This document shows, one piece after another, positions 38,572 to 46,413 of a stretch of DNA of 55,098 nt (the first letter of the stretch is position 1; each line of letters opens with the position of its first letter). The position numbers were made by a program, and so were the translations under genes. This DNA comes from a virus. Under the pieces are notes generated by a model, which searched no databases, was not told where the DNA came from, and saw nothing but the letters and a program-made list of their open reading frames with translations. The DNA is taken from positions 1 through 55,098 of the IMG/VR virus record IMGVR_UViG_3300021197_000270. One strand, written 5' to 3'.

Positions 38572-38882
38572 GACACACTCACCGTGACCTCCCCTACAAT
38601 TGCTTTAGCCCTAGGGGTTTCCGTAAACACTAGGTTCACCAAATCAAAGATAGGAATCTGTACGGTCTCTGGAATAATATTGCGAGTGTCTGGACGAGGA
38701 TCCCGCAAAGCCTGGGGATCCGCAACAACGCGCCTTGGTTCTAGCTGTGGGTGCTTTTCTTCAAACTCGTCAATCCCAACAAGCAAACCGTTCCATTCTT
38801 TACGCATATCGCGCAAGCGATACCGAAAGCCAGAACGATCCGATATACCGTATGCATTTTTTCCTGAAGCGTACCTAGCCAT
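38568..38882 (-). CDS. Conserved structural-cluster protein (104 aa)
   Basis: 104 residues opening MARYASGKNAYGISDRSGFR, then YRLRDMRKEWNGLLVGIDEF. Basic N-terminus and a beta C-terminus (FDLVNLVFTETPRAKAIVGE). This short protein commonly lies between two adaptor genes in marine podoviruses. It may link the portal ring and tail. Shares one base with the upstream gene and four with the downstream one. Confidence 0.7.
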   Translation of the reverse strand: MARYASGKNAYGISDRSGFRYRLRDMRKEWNGLLVGIDEFEEKHPQLEPRRVVADPQALRDPRPDTRNIIPETVQIPIFDLVNLVFTETPRAKAIVGEVTVSVS

Positions 38883-39550
38883 TACACCCTCAAATATTGA
38901 ATACTAGGTTGGAGTTTCAATGACACTCTATCTTCGTCCTCGTCAGCAGCTCTTTGGAACTCTTCCTCATATACCACTTTCAGAAGCTGAATCCTATCGG
39001 GCGCCTTCTTCATAGCCGTATAATACGCTAGACCAGCTACCATGCACGGCAAAAAGCGAAAGGGTGCATCTGTTGTGTTTTGAAGAGTATCCGCATCCTG
39101 TATTCGATTGACGTAGTAAAACACCAATGTATCTGTTGAATCATTGGGAGTAGGCCACAAGGTTATTGTCGGTGTTGTTTGTCTGTCGAAGAAAAACTGG
39201 GTTGGCCTGCCAGTGGTTGTCTTGTTCGTTAGATTTAGGTAGTCGCCCCTTGAGATCTTTGTTAAGGGCAGGTCCACACTACTGCTATCTCTAACAACAA
39301 CTTCTAAAAGATCTGCAAAGTTGGAAGTCAAAGTATAAGTAGCAGTGCCGGATGTTAGAGCTTGCGTGGCTTGATTCACCGTCCAAAGATTAAGACCTCG
39401 ATTAGCCCAATCGGCAAACATGAGATTAAGAGAACGCCTAGCAGTCTTTGCATCGTAACCGGTGCGAACCTCAAGGCCACACCGCTCATACGCTTCCTCA
39501 ATAATCTCACCTACATCAAGGTCAAAATCTCTGGAATTGGAAGTTGCCAT
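38882..39550 (-). CDS. Head-tail connector / tail accessory protein
   Basis: 222 residues: FDLDVGEIIEEAYERCGLEV, TARRSLNLMFADWANRGLNL, VYYVNRI-type strands and RFLPCMVAGLAYYTAMKKAP. The pattern matches P22 gp4 / T7 gp11-type connectors widely found in marine phages. It would bind beneath the portal. Located immediately upstream (in map terms) of the split adaptor, as in related phages. Confidence 0.78.
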   Translation of the reverse strand: MATSNSRDFDLDVGEIIEEAYERCGLEVRTGYDAKTARRSLNLMFADWANRGLNLWTVNQATQALTSGTATYTLTSNFADLLEVVVRDSSSVDLPLTKISRGDYLNLTNKTTTGRPTQFFFDRQTTPTITLWPTPNDSTDTLVFYYVNRIQDADTLQNTTDAPFRFLPCMVAGLAYYTAMKKAPDRIQLLKVVYEEEFQRAADEDEDRVSLKLQPSIQYLRV

Positions 39551-39556
39551 ATCACA

Positions 39557-39706
39557 CTATCTCTTTGCTTTGACTCGTCCGCCACCACGGAATCCGGCCT
39601 TTTTCTTTTTAGCAACCATGCCGCCGCCGCGCATCATCTTCTTGCCGGTGACTGCGCCGCCGCCGCGCATCATCTTTTTCTTCATCCGTTTCATTGCACC
39701 TGCCAT
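39557..39706 (-). CDS. Small Lys/Gly-rich basic protein (49 aa)
   Basis: Sequence MAGAMKRMKKKMMRGGGAVT, then GKKMMRGGGMVAKKKKAGFR and GGGRVKAKR, with a twice-repeated KKMMRGGGxV unit. AGGAGATT precedes the ATG at 39706. Similar tiny basic proteins are frequent in marine phages and could bind DNA during packaging. It overlaps the upstream gene by 16 bases. Confidence 0.7.
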   Translation of the reverse strand: MAGAMKRMKKKMMRGGGAVTGKKMMRGGGMVAKKKKAGFRGGGRVKAKR

Positions 39707-40242
39707 TTTAATCTCCTGTAATAGTCTTGCCGTTGCTGATATAAAGAAGAACCATCATAGTAATCTTCACAAGTGCTATAATACCCCTTCTCTCTAAGCT
39801 GATTTGAAGCCTCTTGCAGCTTGCTTAGTCGCTGCAAAAATATCATGGCATAAGGCTCCTCATCAGTCATCTCTATTTCATCGTCAAGCAAGTCGTTATC
39901 TTCTGCCTCTGGATGAAATCCCATTAGAAACATGTCTTTAGTAGAAAACACACCCTCTGCAATATCTTTGTTCATATCATCCAAAAAGGCATACATGTCG
40001 TCTAATTCTGGGTAGCAATGATCCACTAATATAATCACATCCTTTGAGTCATCCCAATCTTCTATAGACAGATACAGAATATCCCAATCTTCAGTGTCCT
40101 TAAAAACAAAACCTACTTTATCCTCTAACCAAGCCTTTTTTGCGTATGGACAGGCAGGCAGACCGTTATAGTTTTCATTTGTCTTCTCTAAAACAGAGGC
40201 AGACCATCTACGCAACTCTTTAATTACGCTCTCTTCAATCAA
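39691..40242 (-). CDS. Hypothetical acidic protein with GLPACPYAKKAW motif
   Basis: 183 residues, acidic, opening MIEESVIKELRRWSASVLEK, then NYNGLPACPYAKKAWLEDKV and a DxDDLLDDEIEM-type acidic stretch. A C-terminal Tyr/Asp/Gln-rich end follows. The GLPACPYAxxAW motif recurs in marine phage hypothetical proteins. Function unknown. Located among basic small proteins, so an acidic partner is possible. Confidence 0.65.
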   Translation of the reverse strand: MIEESVIKELRRWSASVLEKTNENYNGLPACPYAKKAWLEDKVGFVFKDTEDWDILYLSIEDWDDSKDVIILVDHCYPELDDMYAFLDDMNKDIAEGVFSTKDMFLMGFHPEAEDNDLLDDEIEMTDEEPYAMIFLQRLSKLQEASNQLREKGYYSTCEDYYDGSSLYQQRQDYYRRLKWQVQ

Positions 40243-40521
40243 TTACTTTTTCTTTCTTCGTACAGCCTTAACGCGCCTAGGCTTACCGGCAGGCTGTCCC
40301 AAACGCTTCTTCTGGGCAATACGAGACTTCTTTTCTTTGGAAGACAGTTCTTTGGTTGTCTTCGGCGTTTTGGAAGAAACCCGCTTTGACGGGCGACAAT
40401 AAGGGACACCACGTTTTTCTCCTTTCTTCCGGCCACATTTCTTGCCGGTACGAACATCCTTCCAGTCCTCTTTAAACCAACGCTTGAGAGCCAGACCTTC
40501 TTTGGTTTTTCTAACTGCCAT
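40243..40521 (-). CDS. DUF5872-like basic protein
   Basis: 92 residues: LALKRWFKEDWKDVRTGKKC, then YCRPSKRVSSKTPKTTKELS and a Lys/Arg-rich tail (KPRRVKAVRRKKK). The RWFKEDWxD...CG...CRPSKRVSxKTPKT pattern matches DUF5872. It is likely a DNA-binding or DNA-condensing virion protein. Stop and next gene are directly adjacent (40242/40243). Confidence 0.82.
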   Translation of the reverse strand: MAVRKTKEGLALKRWFKEDWKDVRTGKKCGRKKGEKRGVPYCRPSKRVSSKTPKTTKELSSKEKKSRIAQKKRLGQPAGKPRRVKAVRRKKK

Positions 40522-40542
40522 CAGGACTGCTCCACTGCACCC

Positions 40543-40728
40543 TTAGTTCTCTTCCTTCGCCTCGGCAAGACCTTTCCGCAACCACGCGCTACGGCTGTCC
40601 CCTCTATCTTCTTGCCTCGAAACTTCCGCTTGGGCCTTGTTACTTGAGGTCTCATCAATAGGTCTTACCTTTGCGTTTAGAAGAGCCACTCTTTCTTTTA
40701 GACTTCTTATTCTTTCCTCCAGTTCCAT
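40543..40728 (-). CDS. Small coiled-coil protein (61 aa)
   Basis: 61 residues (MELEERIRSLKERVALLNAK at the start), a clear heptad-type helix followed by a charged tail (LRKGLAEAKEEN). GGAG lies eight bases upstream. It overlaps the preceding basic-protein gene by 74 bases, long for this phage, but both frames look protein-like. Unknown role. Confidence 0.55.
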   Translation of the reverse strand: MELEERIRSLKERVALLNAKVRPIDETSSNKAQAEVSRQEDRGDSRSAWLRKGLAEAKEEN

Positions 40729-40873
40729 AATTAGCCGCTCCTACTTTTCTACATTTCGCAATGGCCCCTGATGCATATGCGCTTGGAAAAACCTTGTAGC
40801 GTGCTTTAACTTTTTTATAACAAGCGTCTTTAGGCATCTTTTTCCCTCCCGGCTTACTAATCTGTTTACTCAT
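40655..40873 (-). CDS. Small basic cysteine protein of marine phages (72 aa)
   Basis: Start placed at 40873 (MSKQISKPGGKKMPKDACYK), because the longer frame from 40948 shadows the XhlA-like gene. Core KKVKARYKVFPSAYASGAIA and KCRKVGAANYGTGGK is a conserved small protein of marine phages and cyanophages. The tail is Lys/Ser/Arg-rich. It is probably a DNA-binding or capsid-filling protein; function unproven. Confidence 0.75.
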   Translation of the reverse strand: MSKQISKPGGKKMPKDACYKKVKARYKVFPSAYASGAIAKCRKVGAANYGTGGKNKKSKRKSGSSKRKGKTY

Positions 40874-40893
40874 CCGTGCTCTGTTTATAGCCA

Positions 40894-41052
40894 CTACAAA
40901 AACCTGTTCGCCAAAGCTGTAGCAACGATCAACGCAGCTATACCCCAAAGACGCACATCAAGCCTGTCCAACTGACGTTGAATCTCAGCATATCGCTTGT
41001 CGCACGACTCCTCGTGCTTTTCCAATTGACGCAAAACTTCTTCGGGGGTCAT
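40894..41052 (-). CDS. XhlA-like coiled-coil membrane protein (52 aa)
   Basis: 52 residues: MTPEEVLRQLEKHEESCDKR, YAEIQRQLDRLDVRLW, then a hydrophobic GIAALIVATALA segment and a short tail. A short coiled coil followed by one C-terminal membrane helix is the layout of XhlA-type holin-associated proteins. The start forms TAATG with the upstream stop at 41052. It may take part in lysis timing or tether proteins to the inner membrane. Confidence 0.65.
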   Translation of the reverse strand: MTPEEVLRQLEKHEESCDKRYAEIQRQLDRLDVRLWGIAALIVATALANRFL

Positions 41053-41336
41053 TAGCACTTCCATCGTTTACGAGCCTGTCTTAGACGGCTGTTCGGATCT
41101 TTTGCCGCCTTGGGAAACTTCTTCATCTGACCGGCAGATCTTGCACAAAACGACTTACGCCGCTTTGCTGCTTTACTGCCCTTCTTAACCTTCCCTGTAA
41201 CCGCTGTTTTTAACTTGCTTCCAGGGTTTTCTTTTCGATAACGAGCAACACCCGCCTTAGTCATACCCGCGCCAGATTTAGTAGAGCGAAAGTATTTCTT
41301 GGTCTTCGGAGGTTGCTTGTCACGCTTCCTAGGCAT
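41052..41336 (-). CDS. DUF6321-like basic protein
   Basis: 94 residues: GMTKAGVARYRKENPGSKLK, TAVTGKVKKGSKAAKRRKSF, then CARSAGQMKKFPKAAKDPNS and RLRQARKRWKC. This is the DUF6321 signature, a small, strongly basic phage protein with conserved Cys residues. It probably binds nucleic acid within the virion. Coupled upstream by an eight-base overlap. Confidence 0.85.
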   Translation of the reverse strand: MPRKRDKQPPKTKKYFRSTKSGAGMTKAGVARYRKENPGSKLKTAVTGKVKKGSKAAKRRKSFCARSAGQMKKFPKAAKDPNSRLRQARKRWKC

Positions 41337-41931
41337 GGAAGAAAGTCATCATATCAATTGTTGCAACCGTATATGAAACAGACATCCCGTCCTCAAACAG
41401 AACGCCCTGTTCAGGGATTGTCCTATCCAAGGTTGTGTTGTCTGTACCGATTGTTCTGGACTTGAATATAGTTGTCCCACTTTCCGGAGTGCCGTTGATG
41501 TAGTTGATAACACCCGCCGTACCACCAGAAACAATCGAGAAACCTTTGAGTCGTATTCTGTTGCTTCCTTGAATGGCTTCAGCGCACAGCGTCCCAGATC
41601 CAACCTTAATATTTGCTGCATACTTTGCAGAACACTCAACAGCACTCACTGTTAAAAACAGTTTCGTGCCTGCCACCGCCTCTGCACTACCAGTGGACGT
41701 TATCACTTCTGTCATGGCATTGCCAAAAACATCGGTGCCGGTGATTGTACAAGTCTTAGCGTTGTCACCAGTGCCTGTGGTGGTGACAATGACGTTTCTC
41801 GCACCGCCTCCAAGAAAGGTGGTGTTTGCCATGGTTGCACTTGTGTCTGGTCTTGCTGCCGTTACGAGACGATCATCGTCTGAAGCATTCTCATCACTGA
41901 TGAACTTTGCGGTGATGTTTGAACCCGCCAT
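41329..41931 (-). CDS. Virion protein, beta-rich (200 aa)
   Basis: 200 residues (MAGSNITAKFISDENASDDD, then TTFLGGGARNVIVTTTGTGD and KFLFLT-type strands) rich in Thr, Gly and Ala. Similar proteins follow the capsid cluster in marine phages, and could be head decoration or tail proteins. It is preceded on the same strand by a terminator at 41944-41973, so expression may depend on read-through. Confidence 0.65.
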   Translation of the reverse strand: MAGSNITAKFISDENASDDDRLVTAARPDTSATMANTTFLGGGARNVIVTTTGTGDNAKTCTITGTDVFGNAMTEVITSTGSAEAVAGTKLFLTVSAVECSAKYAANIKVGSGTLCAEAIQGSNRIRLKGFSIVSGGTAGVINYINGTPESGTTIFKSRTIGTDNTTLDRTIPEQGVLFEDGMSVSYTVATIDMMTFFHA

Positions 41932-41943
41932 TTTAAACTCCTT

Positions 41944-41973
41944 TATAAAAGGAGAGGGGTTTTACCCCCTCTC
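41944..41973 (-). terminator. Leftward intrinsic terminator
   Basis: GAGAGGGG (41952-41959) and CCCCTCTC (41966-41973) form a perfect 8-bp stem; the minus-strand RNA continues CCUUUUAUAA. It separates the 41978-42604 gene from the 41329-41931 gene. Confidence 0.7.
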
Positions 41974-41977
41974 ATTG

Positions 41978-42604
41978 TTAGGCTTCGTAGCCCATCAGCT
42001 CAATAAAGAGTTTACCAGCAGTGTAGTCCGCGTCTGTCGCCGCACCTGTTGTTAGATACAAAAACTGATCAGCGGCAGGAACAGCCGAGAAATAAACCTT
42101 GCTTCCAAGAGTTGCGTCACCCGCGTTAACAAGAAGTGTTTCTGTCAAATCACCAATTGCCCCGTCCTCAACACCTGTACCCTCTGTGGCAGAGTGGATA
42201 TTGATGTCGGGGTCGCCGCCAGCCGGAGCCTCAAAACATTCCATGCTACCCGTCAGGATTGTACCGTTTTTAGCAGCAGTGATCTGACCAATGTGACAAA
42301 CAAGTGCTGTACCGTTTACACCAATGATGTCGCCAGAGCCTGTTGAACGCAGACCTGTAAGATCAATAAGAATACGAGTGGTGATGATGCCGCCCATACG
42401 CTGAACTGCGCTGCGGTAGATAGTGCCGGAGCCGGTTGTGATACCCGTGCCGGCCTCTACAGCCATCGTGTTAGCATCAAAAGAAGATACACCAGTTGAA
42501 CTGATGCTTGAGAGAGTTGTAAACGCGCCTGTGGTTGCGTTCTCACTTACAGAGGTAAAGCCGCCCTTTGAGCGCACTGCACCTGAAAAGGTAGTAGTAG
42601 CCAT
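41978..42604 (-). CDS. Conserved head-cluster protein (208 aa)
   Basis: 208 residues starting MATTTFSGAVRSKGGFTSVS, then FTTLSSISSTGVSSFDANTM and ITTRILIDLTGLRSTGSGDI. This is a conserved marine phage protein next to the major capsid gene, beta-rich and probably a capsid decoration or stabilisation protein. It lies just past two tandem terminators after the capsid gene and before another, so it may have its own promoter in 42605-42671, though I found no convincing one. Confidence 0.72.
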   Translation of the reverse strand: MATTTFSGAVRSKGGFTSVSENATTGAFTTLSSISSTGVSSFDANTMAVEAGTGITTGSGTIYRSAVQRMGGIITTRILIDLTGLRSTGSGDIIGVNGTALVCHIGQITAAKNGTILTGSMECFEAPAGGDPDINIHSATEGTGVEDGAIGDLTETLLVNAGDATLGSKVYFSAVPAADQFLYLTTGAATDADYTAGKLFIELMGYEA

Positions 42605-42671
42605 GTAATTCTCCTGTCGTGGCTAGTGTCAGATCCACATTAGATCTGTCAGGGTATAAACACCATACACG

Positions 42672-42701
42672 AAAAAAAGCGAAGCCGCAATTGGCGGCTC
42701 C
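42672..42701 (-). terminator. Second tandem terminator after major capsid gene
   Basis: The minus-strand RNA forms an 8-bp stem (GGAGCCGC with GCGGCUUC, one G-U) around CAATT, then GCUUUUUUU. The tract maps to 42672-42678. Confidence 0.8.
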
Positions 42702-42746
42702 GAGTTTAGGGAGGAACTACATTAGTAAGGTCTATATAGGCTAACA

Positions 42747-42776
42747 GAAAAAAGGGCGACTGTGAAGCCGCCCTTT
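42747..42776 (-). terminator. First terminator after major capsid gene
   Basis: The minus-strand RNA pairs AAAGGGCG (42769-42776) with CGCCCUUU (42751-42758) and continues in a U run. It lies 22 bases after the capsid stop and limits transcription past the most abundant protein. Confidence 0.85.
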
Positions 42777-42797
42777 CATCCTAGCTCTTAACTAGGG

Positions 42798-43709
42798 TTA
42801 TGCGCCTGGTGAACCAAACACGCAACGTGGGTCTGAGAAGCCGAAGCTGTAACGCTCACGAGCCTTGAACCGCATGTTGCCGGTGTCGAAGTCTGCTTCC
42901 ATCTGTGTAGACAGAGGCACACGCTCAAAGTGGAGGAATCCACGAGGAGCATCAGTCATGATGAAGAACGCATCTGAATCCGTCAGGAAGTCGTTGACGG
43001 CATAACCGTCAGGCAACATACCCATCGAACGAATTGCGTTAACATCGTTGTCTGCTGTGCCGACACGAAGATTTGAAACCATCAAACGCTCTGCCACAAA
43101 CTGTAGCTGGCGAGGAACGATGAGCTTCATGCCACGAAGAGCAACCTTCAGACCACGCTCGTCAACAAATCCAGCAATGCTGATCAGAGCATCCTCAAGG
43201 GATGTCTCATTCAGATCAGCGGCAGTGCTAGGCTCGTTATTGAACGTGCTACCGTTGGTCAGCGGGTGTGATGCGTCACAGAGTGCAACACCGTCACCGC
43301 CAGCAAATGCACCAGCCGAAAATGCGTTGTTTAGAACGCTGGCTGCTTTTACCTGCTTTGTGTGAGCCATTGAACGGGCAAGAGCACGAGTGTAGCGCGA
43401 AGACAGACGATCATAGAGATTGTCTTCCACGGCTTCTTCTGTGATCGAAAATGCCAGAGCAATGGTTTCGTGGTTGTACCGAGCGGTAAATGCTTCATTG
43501 GCGTCATCAAAACTGATGGCAGAACCTTCATCCTTAGTAGGAGCGGCTCCAAACCCGGAAAGCATGACCTCTTCCTCAAATGATCTATCTGAGGACTCAG
43601 TGGTGTAGATTTCTGCGTGCTGGTTCTCGTACCTGTCATACTCCATTCCAAATAGAGCATTGAGGCCTGGTTCCAGTTCTTTCGCTAGTTGTGCGCGAGA
43701 AATAGCCAT
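42798..43709 (-). CDS. Major capsid protein
   Basis: 303 residues, HK97-fold type by pattern: N-arm MAISRAQLAKELEPGLNALF, then TESSDRSFEEEVMLSGFGAA, AISFDDANEAFTARYNHETI, then ALAFSITEEAVEDNLYDRLS and helical YTRALARSMAHTKQVKAASV. QMEADFDTGNMRFKARERYS near the end fits the P-domain. The N-arm peptide (residues 4-21) is duplicated in the early gene at 9290. The scaffold and decoration genes precede it and a double terminator follows. Confidence 0.85.
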   Translation of the reverse strand: MAISRAQLAKELEPGLNALFGMEYDRYENQHAEIYTTESSDRSFEEEVMLSGFGAAPTKDEGSAISFDDANEAFTARYNHETIALAFSITEEAVEDNLYDRLSSRYTRALARSMAHTKQVKAASVLNNAFSAGAFAGGDGVALCDASHPLTNGSTFNNEPSTAADLNETSLEDALISIAGFVDERGLKVALRGMKLIVPRQLQFVAERLMVSNLRVGTADNDVNAIRSMGMLPDGYAVNDFLTDSDAFFIMTDAPRGFLHFERVPLSTQMEADFDTGNMRFKARERYSFGFSDPRCVFGSPGA

Positions 43710-43721
43710 TGATCAGCCTCC

Positions 43722-44366
43722 TTATACGCCAGTCGTAGAAACAGTGGCCGCTGCAATGGAGCCTGTCGGCGCATTGAAGTGGTTGTTTATACGAACGATT
43801 AACGGGATACCAGCAGCAGTGAAGTCTGCGTTTTCTGGGTCGTCAAGAACGCCCATAATACGCAAAGCTAACGTGTTGGTGGTAGCGATAGTATTCAAAT
43901 CCGCAGTAGCAGAGGAAATACCTGTGGTGGTAGAACCGCTATTACCTGTTGCAAATGCAATGTTTGCGAACACCGCTGCGCGGATTTCTGCTTCGGTGTT
44001 AGCCGCAGAAACTACGTTTGATGTTGCAATCGTAAACAATTGCGAAGGATTGTCATACAAAAAGGCTTTAACGGGGAAATTAGAATCCGCGCCAGAACCA
44101 GGCCAGAAGTTAGAACGAACTACTTCTCCAGTGGTAGAACTGACATATTCACATCCGTTAAACACACCCACGATGGCTACGTTACCGCCAGCGGCAGCTT
44201 GTAGATCATCAATCACACCAGCAGCAAGCGGGATAACCGCCATACCTTGGAAGATTGGGTTTGAGTTATCGGACGCGATTCTATACTCAGTCGTACCAGT
44301 GGAATTAGGTGCTGAACCCAGCATCCCATACGGCCTTAGACCGAAACTTCCATTGGTGTTTGCCAT
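43722..44366 (-). CDS. Putative capsid decoration protein
   Basis: 214 residues: MANTNGSFGLRPYGMLGSAP, then TEYRIASDNSNPIFQGMAVI and NVAIVGVFNGCEYVSSTTGE. This protein type usually sits immediately upstream of the capsid gene in marine phages, and is beta-rich. It probably cements or decorates the capsid. A good GGAG site precedes the start and the gap to the capsid gene is 12 bases. Confidence 0.75.
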   Translation of the reverse strand: MANTNGSFGLRPYGMLGSAPNSTGTTEYRIASDNSNPIFQGMAVIPLAAGVIDDLQAAAGGNVAIVGVFNGCEYVSSTTGEVVRSNFWPGSGADSNFPVKAFLYDNPSQLFTIATSNVVSAANTEAEIRAAVFANIAFATGNSGSTTTGISSATADLNTIATTNTLALRIMGVLDDPENADFTAAGIPLIVRINNHFNAPTGSIAAATVSTTGV

Positions 44367-44394
44367 GAGAATAACTCCTTATCTCATACTATGG

Positions 44395-44856
44395 TTACTT
44401 GGAACCGCCTTTGCGGCCTCCAAAACTTACACGACTTTGCCTCTCATTAGTGATTGGCATTGAAGGATGTTGTTCCTTCATTAAGTCCTGGTCCACAGCA
44501 GTCATTTGTTCGCGTGTCCGATCACGGTAATATTCGGTTCTTTCCTGCGCTGTTTCTTCAGGGATCCTTGCTAACATCAATCCACCGTTTCCAATAACAC
44601 CTGCATGATCCCCGTCTTGGATGACGGCGAAATCAGATCCGGAATACTCATCGGCTCTGACAGGTTCCCATCCTTCGCGAAGTTTCGCATGGACGTTCAT
44701 CTTGTCATCTTCACCTCTGAGAGCCGTTCTGATCCAACGATGTCTGTATCCATCGGGTGCATCAGGCGATTCTAGACGGTTGGGCGGTGCCCAAGGCTTT
44801 CTGCGCGTTGCTTTTTCGCGGGTCTGCGTTGACCGTGGTTGTCTGTCATCACTCAT
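44395..44856 (-). CDS. Conserved head-cluster protein (153 aa)
   Basis: 153 residues, basic Arg/Pro-rich start (MSDDRQPRSTQTREKATRRK), then RLESPDAPDGYRHRWIRTAL, EGWEPVRADEYSGSDFAVIQ and GGLMLARIPEETAQERTEYY. A helical C-terminus follows. It is conserved next to scaffold genes in marine phages. A role in assembly or as a scaffold co-factor is inferred from position. Confidence 0.72.
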   Translation of the reverse strand: MSDDRQPRSTQTREKATRRKPWAPPNRLESPDAPDGYRHRWIRTALRGEDDKMNVHAKLREGWEPVRADEYSGSDFAVIQDGDHAGVIGNGGLMLARIPEETAQERTEYYRDRTREQMTAVDQDLMKEQHPSMPITNERQSRVSFGGRKGGSK

Positions 44857-44859
44857 TGC

Positions 44860-45741
44860 TTAGTCCTTCACATACTTAGCGTATTCTTCAAGAGGAACAC
44901 CAAGTTTTTTAGCCATAGCCACTTGTGATGGTGACAACTTGACAGTCCTGCGCCCCTGCTTGTTGCTGCGGGATGCGGAAGTAGAAGCCGAGGCGACCCT
45001 TGTACTTCCCCCGTTTTGTTTCGCCCCTAGTTCGTTTGGAAAACGATCTTTGAGACGACTGTTCAATTGATCATAGTATTCATCTTCGGTTCCGTCAAAC
45101 CCTTCCGCAGTAAGATTGTTGTGAATAACAATCGCAGCCTGCGTCATAATCTCATCTTCGCCAAACCATTCGTTCCGTTCAGCCCACTTTTCAGCCTTGG
45201 GATCTGGTTTAGCTGCCGGAGCCGGAGCCTGTTGTTGAATCTCTGTGGCGTTAGCCGCCGGAGCCTGTTGCTCCTGACGTTGTTTAGCTAAACGAAAACG
45301 CTCTTGTTCTATGGAAATCTTTGACAGTGCCTGTTGCGCGTCAAACATGGCGTCAACGTCACCTCGATCATGCGCGTCTTTGTACGCACGTTTTGCGGTG
45401 TCCAGTTGTGAGTCAATACGACTGCCATATTCACTAAGATAACCCTGATCAAGATTGCTCAACTTGTTTTTAAGTTGTTCATTCTCGTTCTTCAGCGTTT
45501 CTGCAAGCCGAGCCGCTTCTTCCTTGTCACGCTCGGCGTAACGATACTTCTCGGTTAGCTTCTTAATCCGTTTCTGTACGCCCTTGCTATAATTGTCTAG
45601 CTCATCAGGTTCTTCCACAGAGACTTCCGGCTGATCGGAATCAGATAAGTCTAAGGACTCCTGAACTGGAGCACCTTTCTGATCGTCACCAACAGTAACT
45701 TCTACTTCTTCCTCAACAACCTGTGCTTCAGCTTCTGCCAT
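44860..45741 (-). CDS. Capsid scaffold protein
   Basis: About 293 residues from the third of three ATG codons (GGGAG upstream). Acidic N-terminus, a long coiled coil (KGVQKRIKKLTEKYRYAERD, then AARLAETLKNENEQLKNKLS), a Gln/Ala/Pro-rich linker and a C-terminal basic/helical capsid-binding end (RTVKLSPSQVAMAKKLGVPL). Length, charge and position directly before the capsid genes fit a T7 gp9-like scaffold. It should be absent from mature virions. Confidence 0.85.
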   Translation of the reverse strand: MAEAEAQVVEEEVEVTVGDDQKGAPVQESLDLSDSDQPEVSVEEPDELDNYSKGVQKRIKKLTEKYRYAERDKEEAARLAETLKNENEQLKNKLSNLDQGYLSEYGSRIDSQLDTAKRAYKDAHDRGDVDAMFDAQQALSKISIEQERFRLAKQRQEQQAPAANATEIQQQAPAPAAKPDPKAEKWAERNEWFGEDEIMTQAAIVIHNNLTAEGFDGTEDEYYDQLNSRLKDRFPNELGAKQNGGSTRVASASTSASRSNKQGRRTVKLSPSQVAMAKKLGVPLEEYAKYVKD

Positions 45742-45751
45742 CATCATCTCC

Positions 45752-46219
45752 CTAAACCTGTTTCACATCATCAGGCTCAAGGATAGTGGCGATCACTTCG
45801 TCATCGTTAATGATGCGAACCTCGCCGCCGTCAATCTTGAACCTAGAACCGGCATACCGACCGATGCAAACCCATTGTCCTTCTTCACACCAAGGCTCTG
45901 GGTTGTCGCCAAACTTGTTGGGATCCTGATACGCCAACGGGCCTAGCTTGAGAACATAAGCCACCACCGTAGCCAGTGCTTCACGCTCACGCGCCTCGTT
46001 AGGAATGATGATTCCGCCGTCTGTCTTCAGCTTGCCTTGATATGGCATAACCAAAAGCCGCCAACCAGTAGGTTGCGGCAGGCGTTCTTTTAAAGATTTG
46101 TCTATAAGGTTGGGGTCTAGAACTCGTGCCTCGGCCTCTACATACGCAGACTCTGCTGAAACTGGCTCTTTTACCTTTGATTTTGCGATATGATCAGGAA
46201 CGTATAATGTCTTCGCCAT
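45752..46219 (-). CDS. GroES-like co-chaperonin (Cpn10)
   Basis: 155 residues. GWRLLVMPYQGKLKTDGGII, then IPNEAREREALATVVAYVLK, EEGQWVCIGRYAGSRFKIDG and VRIINDDEVIATI match the Cpn10 fold: N-terminal strand, mobile loop (about residues 62-72), roof and C-terminal strand. An N-terminal extension of about 45 residues is unusual. It probably pairs with host GroEL to fold the capsid protein, as T4 gp31 does. It lies just upstream of the scaffold and capsid genes. Confidence 0.9.
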   Translation of the reverse strand: MAKTLYVPDHIAKSKVKEPVSAESAYVEAEARVLDPNLIDKSLKERLPQPTGWRLLVMPYQGKLKTDGGIIIPNEAREREALATVVAYVLKLGPLAYQDPNKFGDNPEPWCEEGQWVCIGRYAGSRFKIDGGEVRIINDDEVIATILEPDDVKQV

Positions 46220-46403
46220 CGTCTAAATTTCTCTCCAGCAGGGTTTTGATCTCTTCCTTGGCGTAGACAAGTCCCTGTACTTCTCCCACCAACCGCTGGT
46301 ATTGCTCAAAGTTCTGAACACCACCAGATGTTAACATGTCAGCGATTTGCTCCTCTCGCTGACTCAACAAGCTATAAACATATTTTGCGAAGTCTGCAAC
46401 ATC
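46194..46403 (-). CDS. Small helical protein of the head cluster (about 69 aa)
   Basis: Start uncertain. MDVADFAKYVYSLLSQREEQ at 46403 matches how related marine phage proteins start; a GTG at 46442 would add 13 residues, and neither has a clear ribosome site. The rest reads MLTSGGVQNFEQYQRLVGEV and YAKEEIKTLLERNLDDGED. Helical and acidic; overlaps the GroES-like gene by 26 bases. Function unknown. Confidence 0.65.
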   Translation of the reverse strand, partial: DVADFAKYVYSLLSQREEQIADMLTSGGVQNFEQYQRLVGEVQGLVYAKEEIKTLLERNLDDGEDIIRS

Positions 46404-46413
46404 CATCGTACAA

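Noticed and set aside
39557-39706. Suspected frameshift in the small Lys/Gly protein
   Set aside because: On re-reading the GCC repeat tract in all frames, the 49-codon frame is uninterrupted, so the gene is intact.
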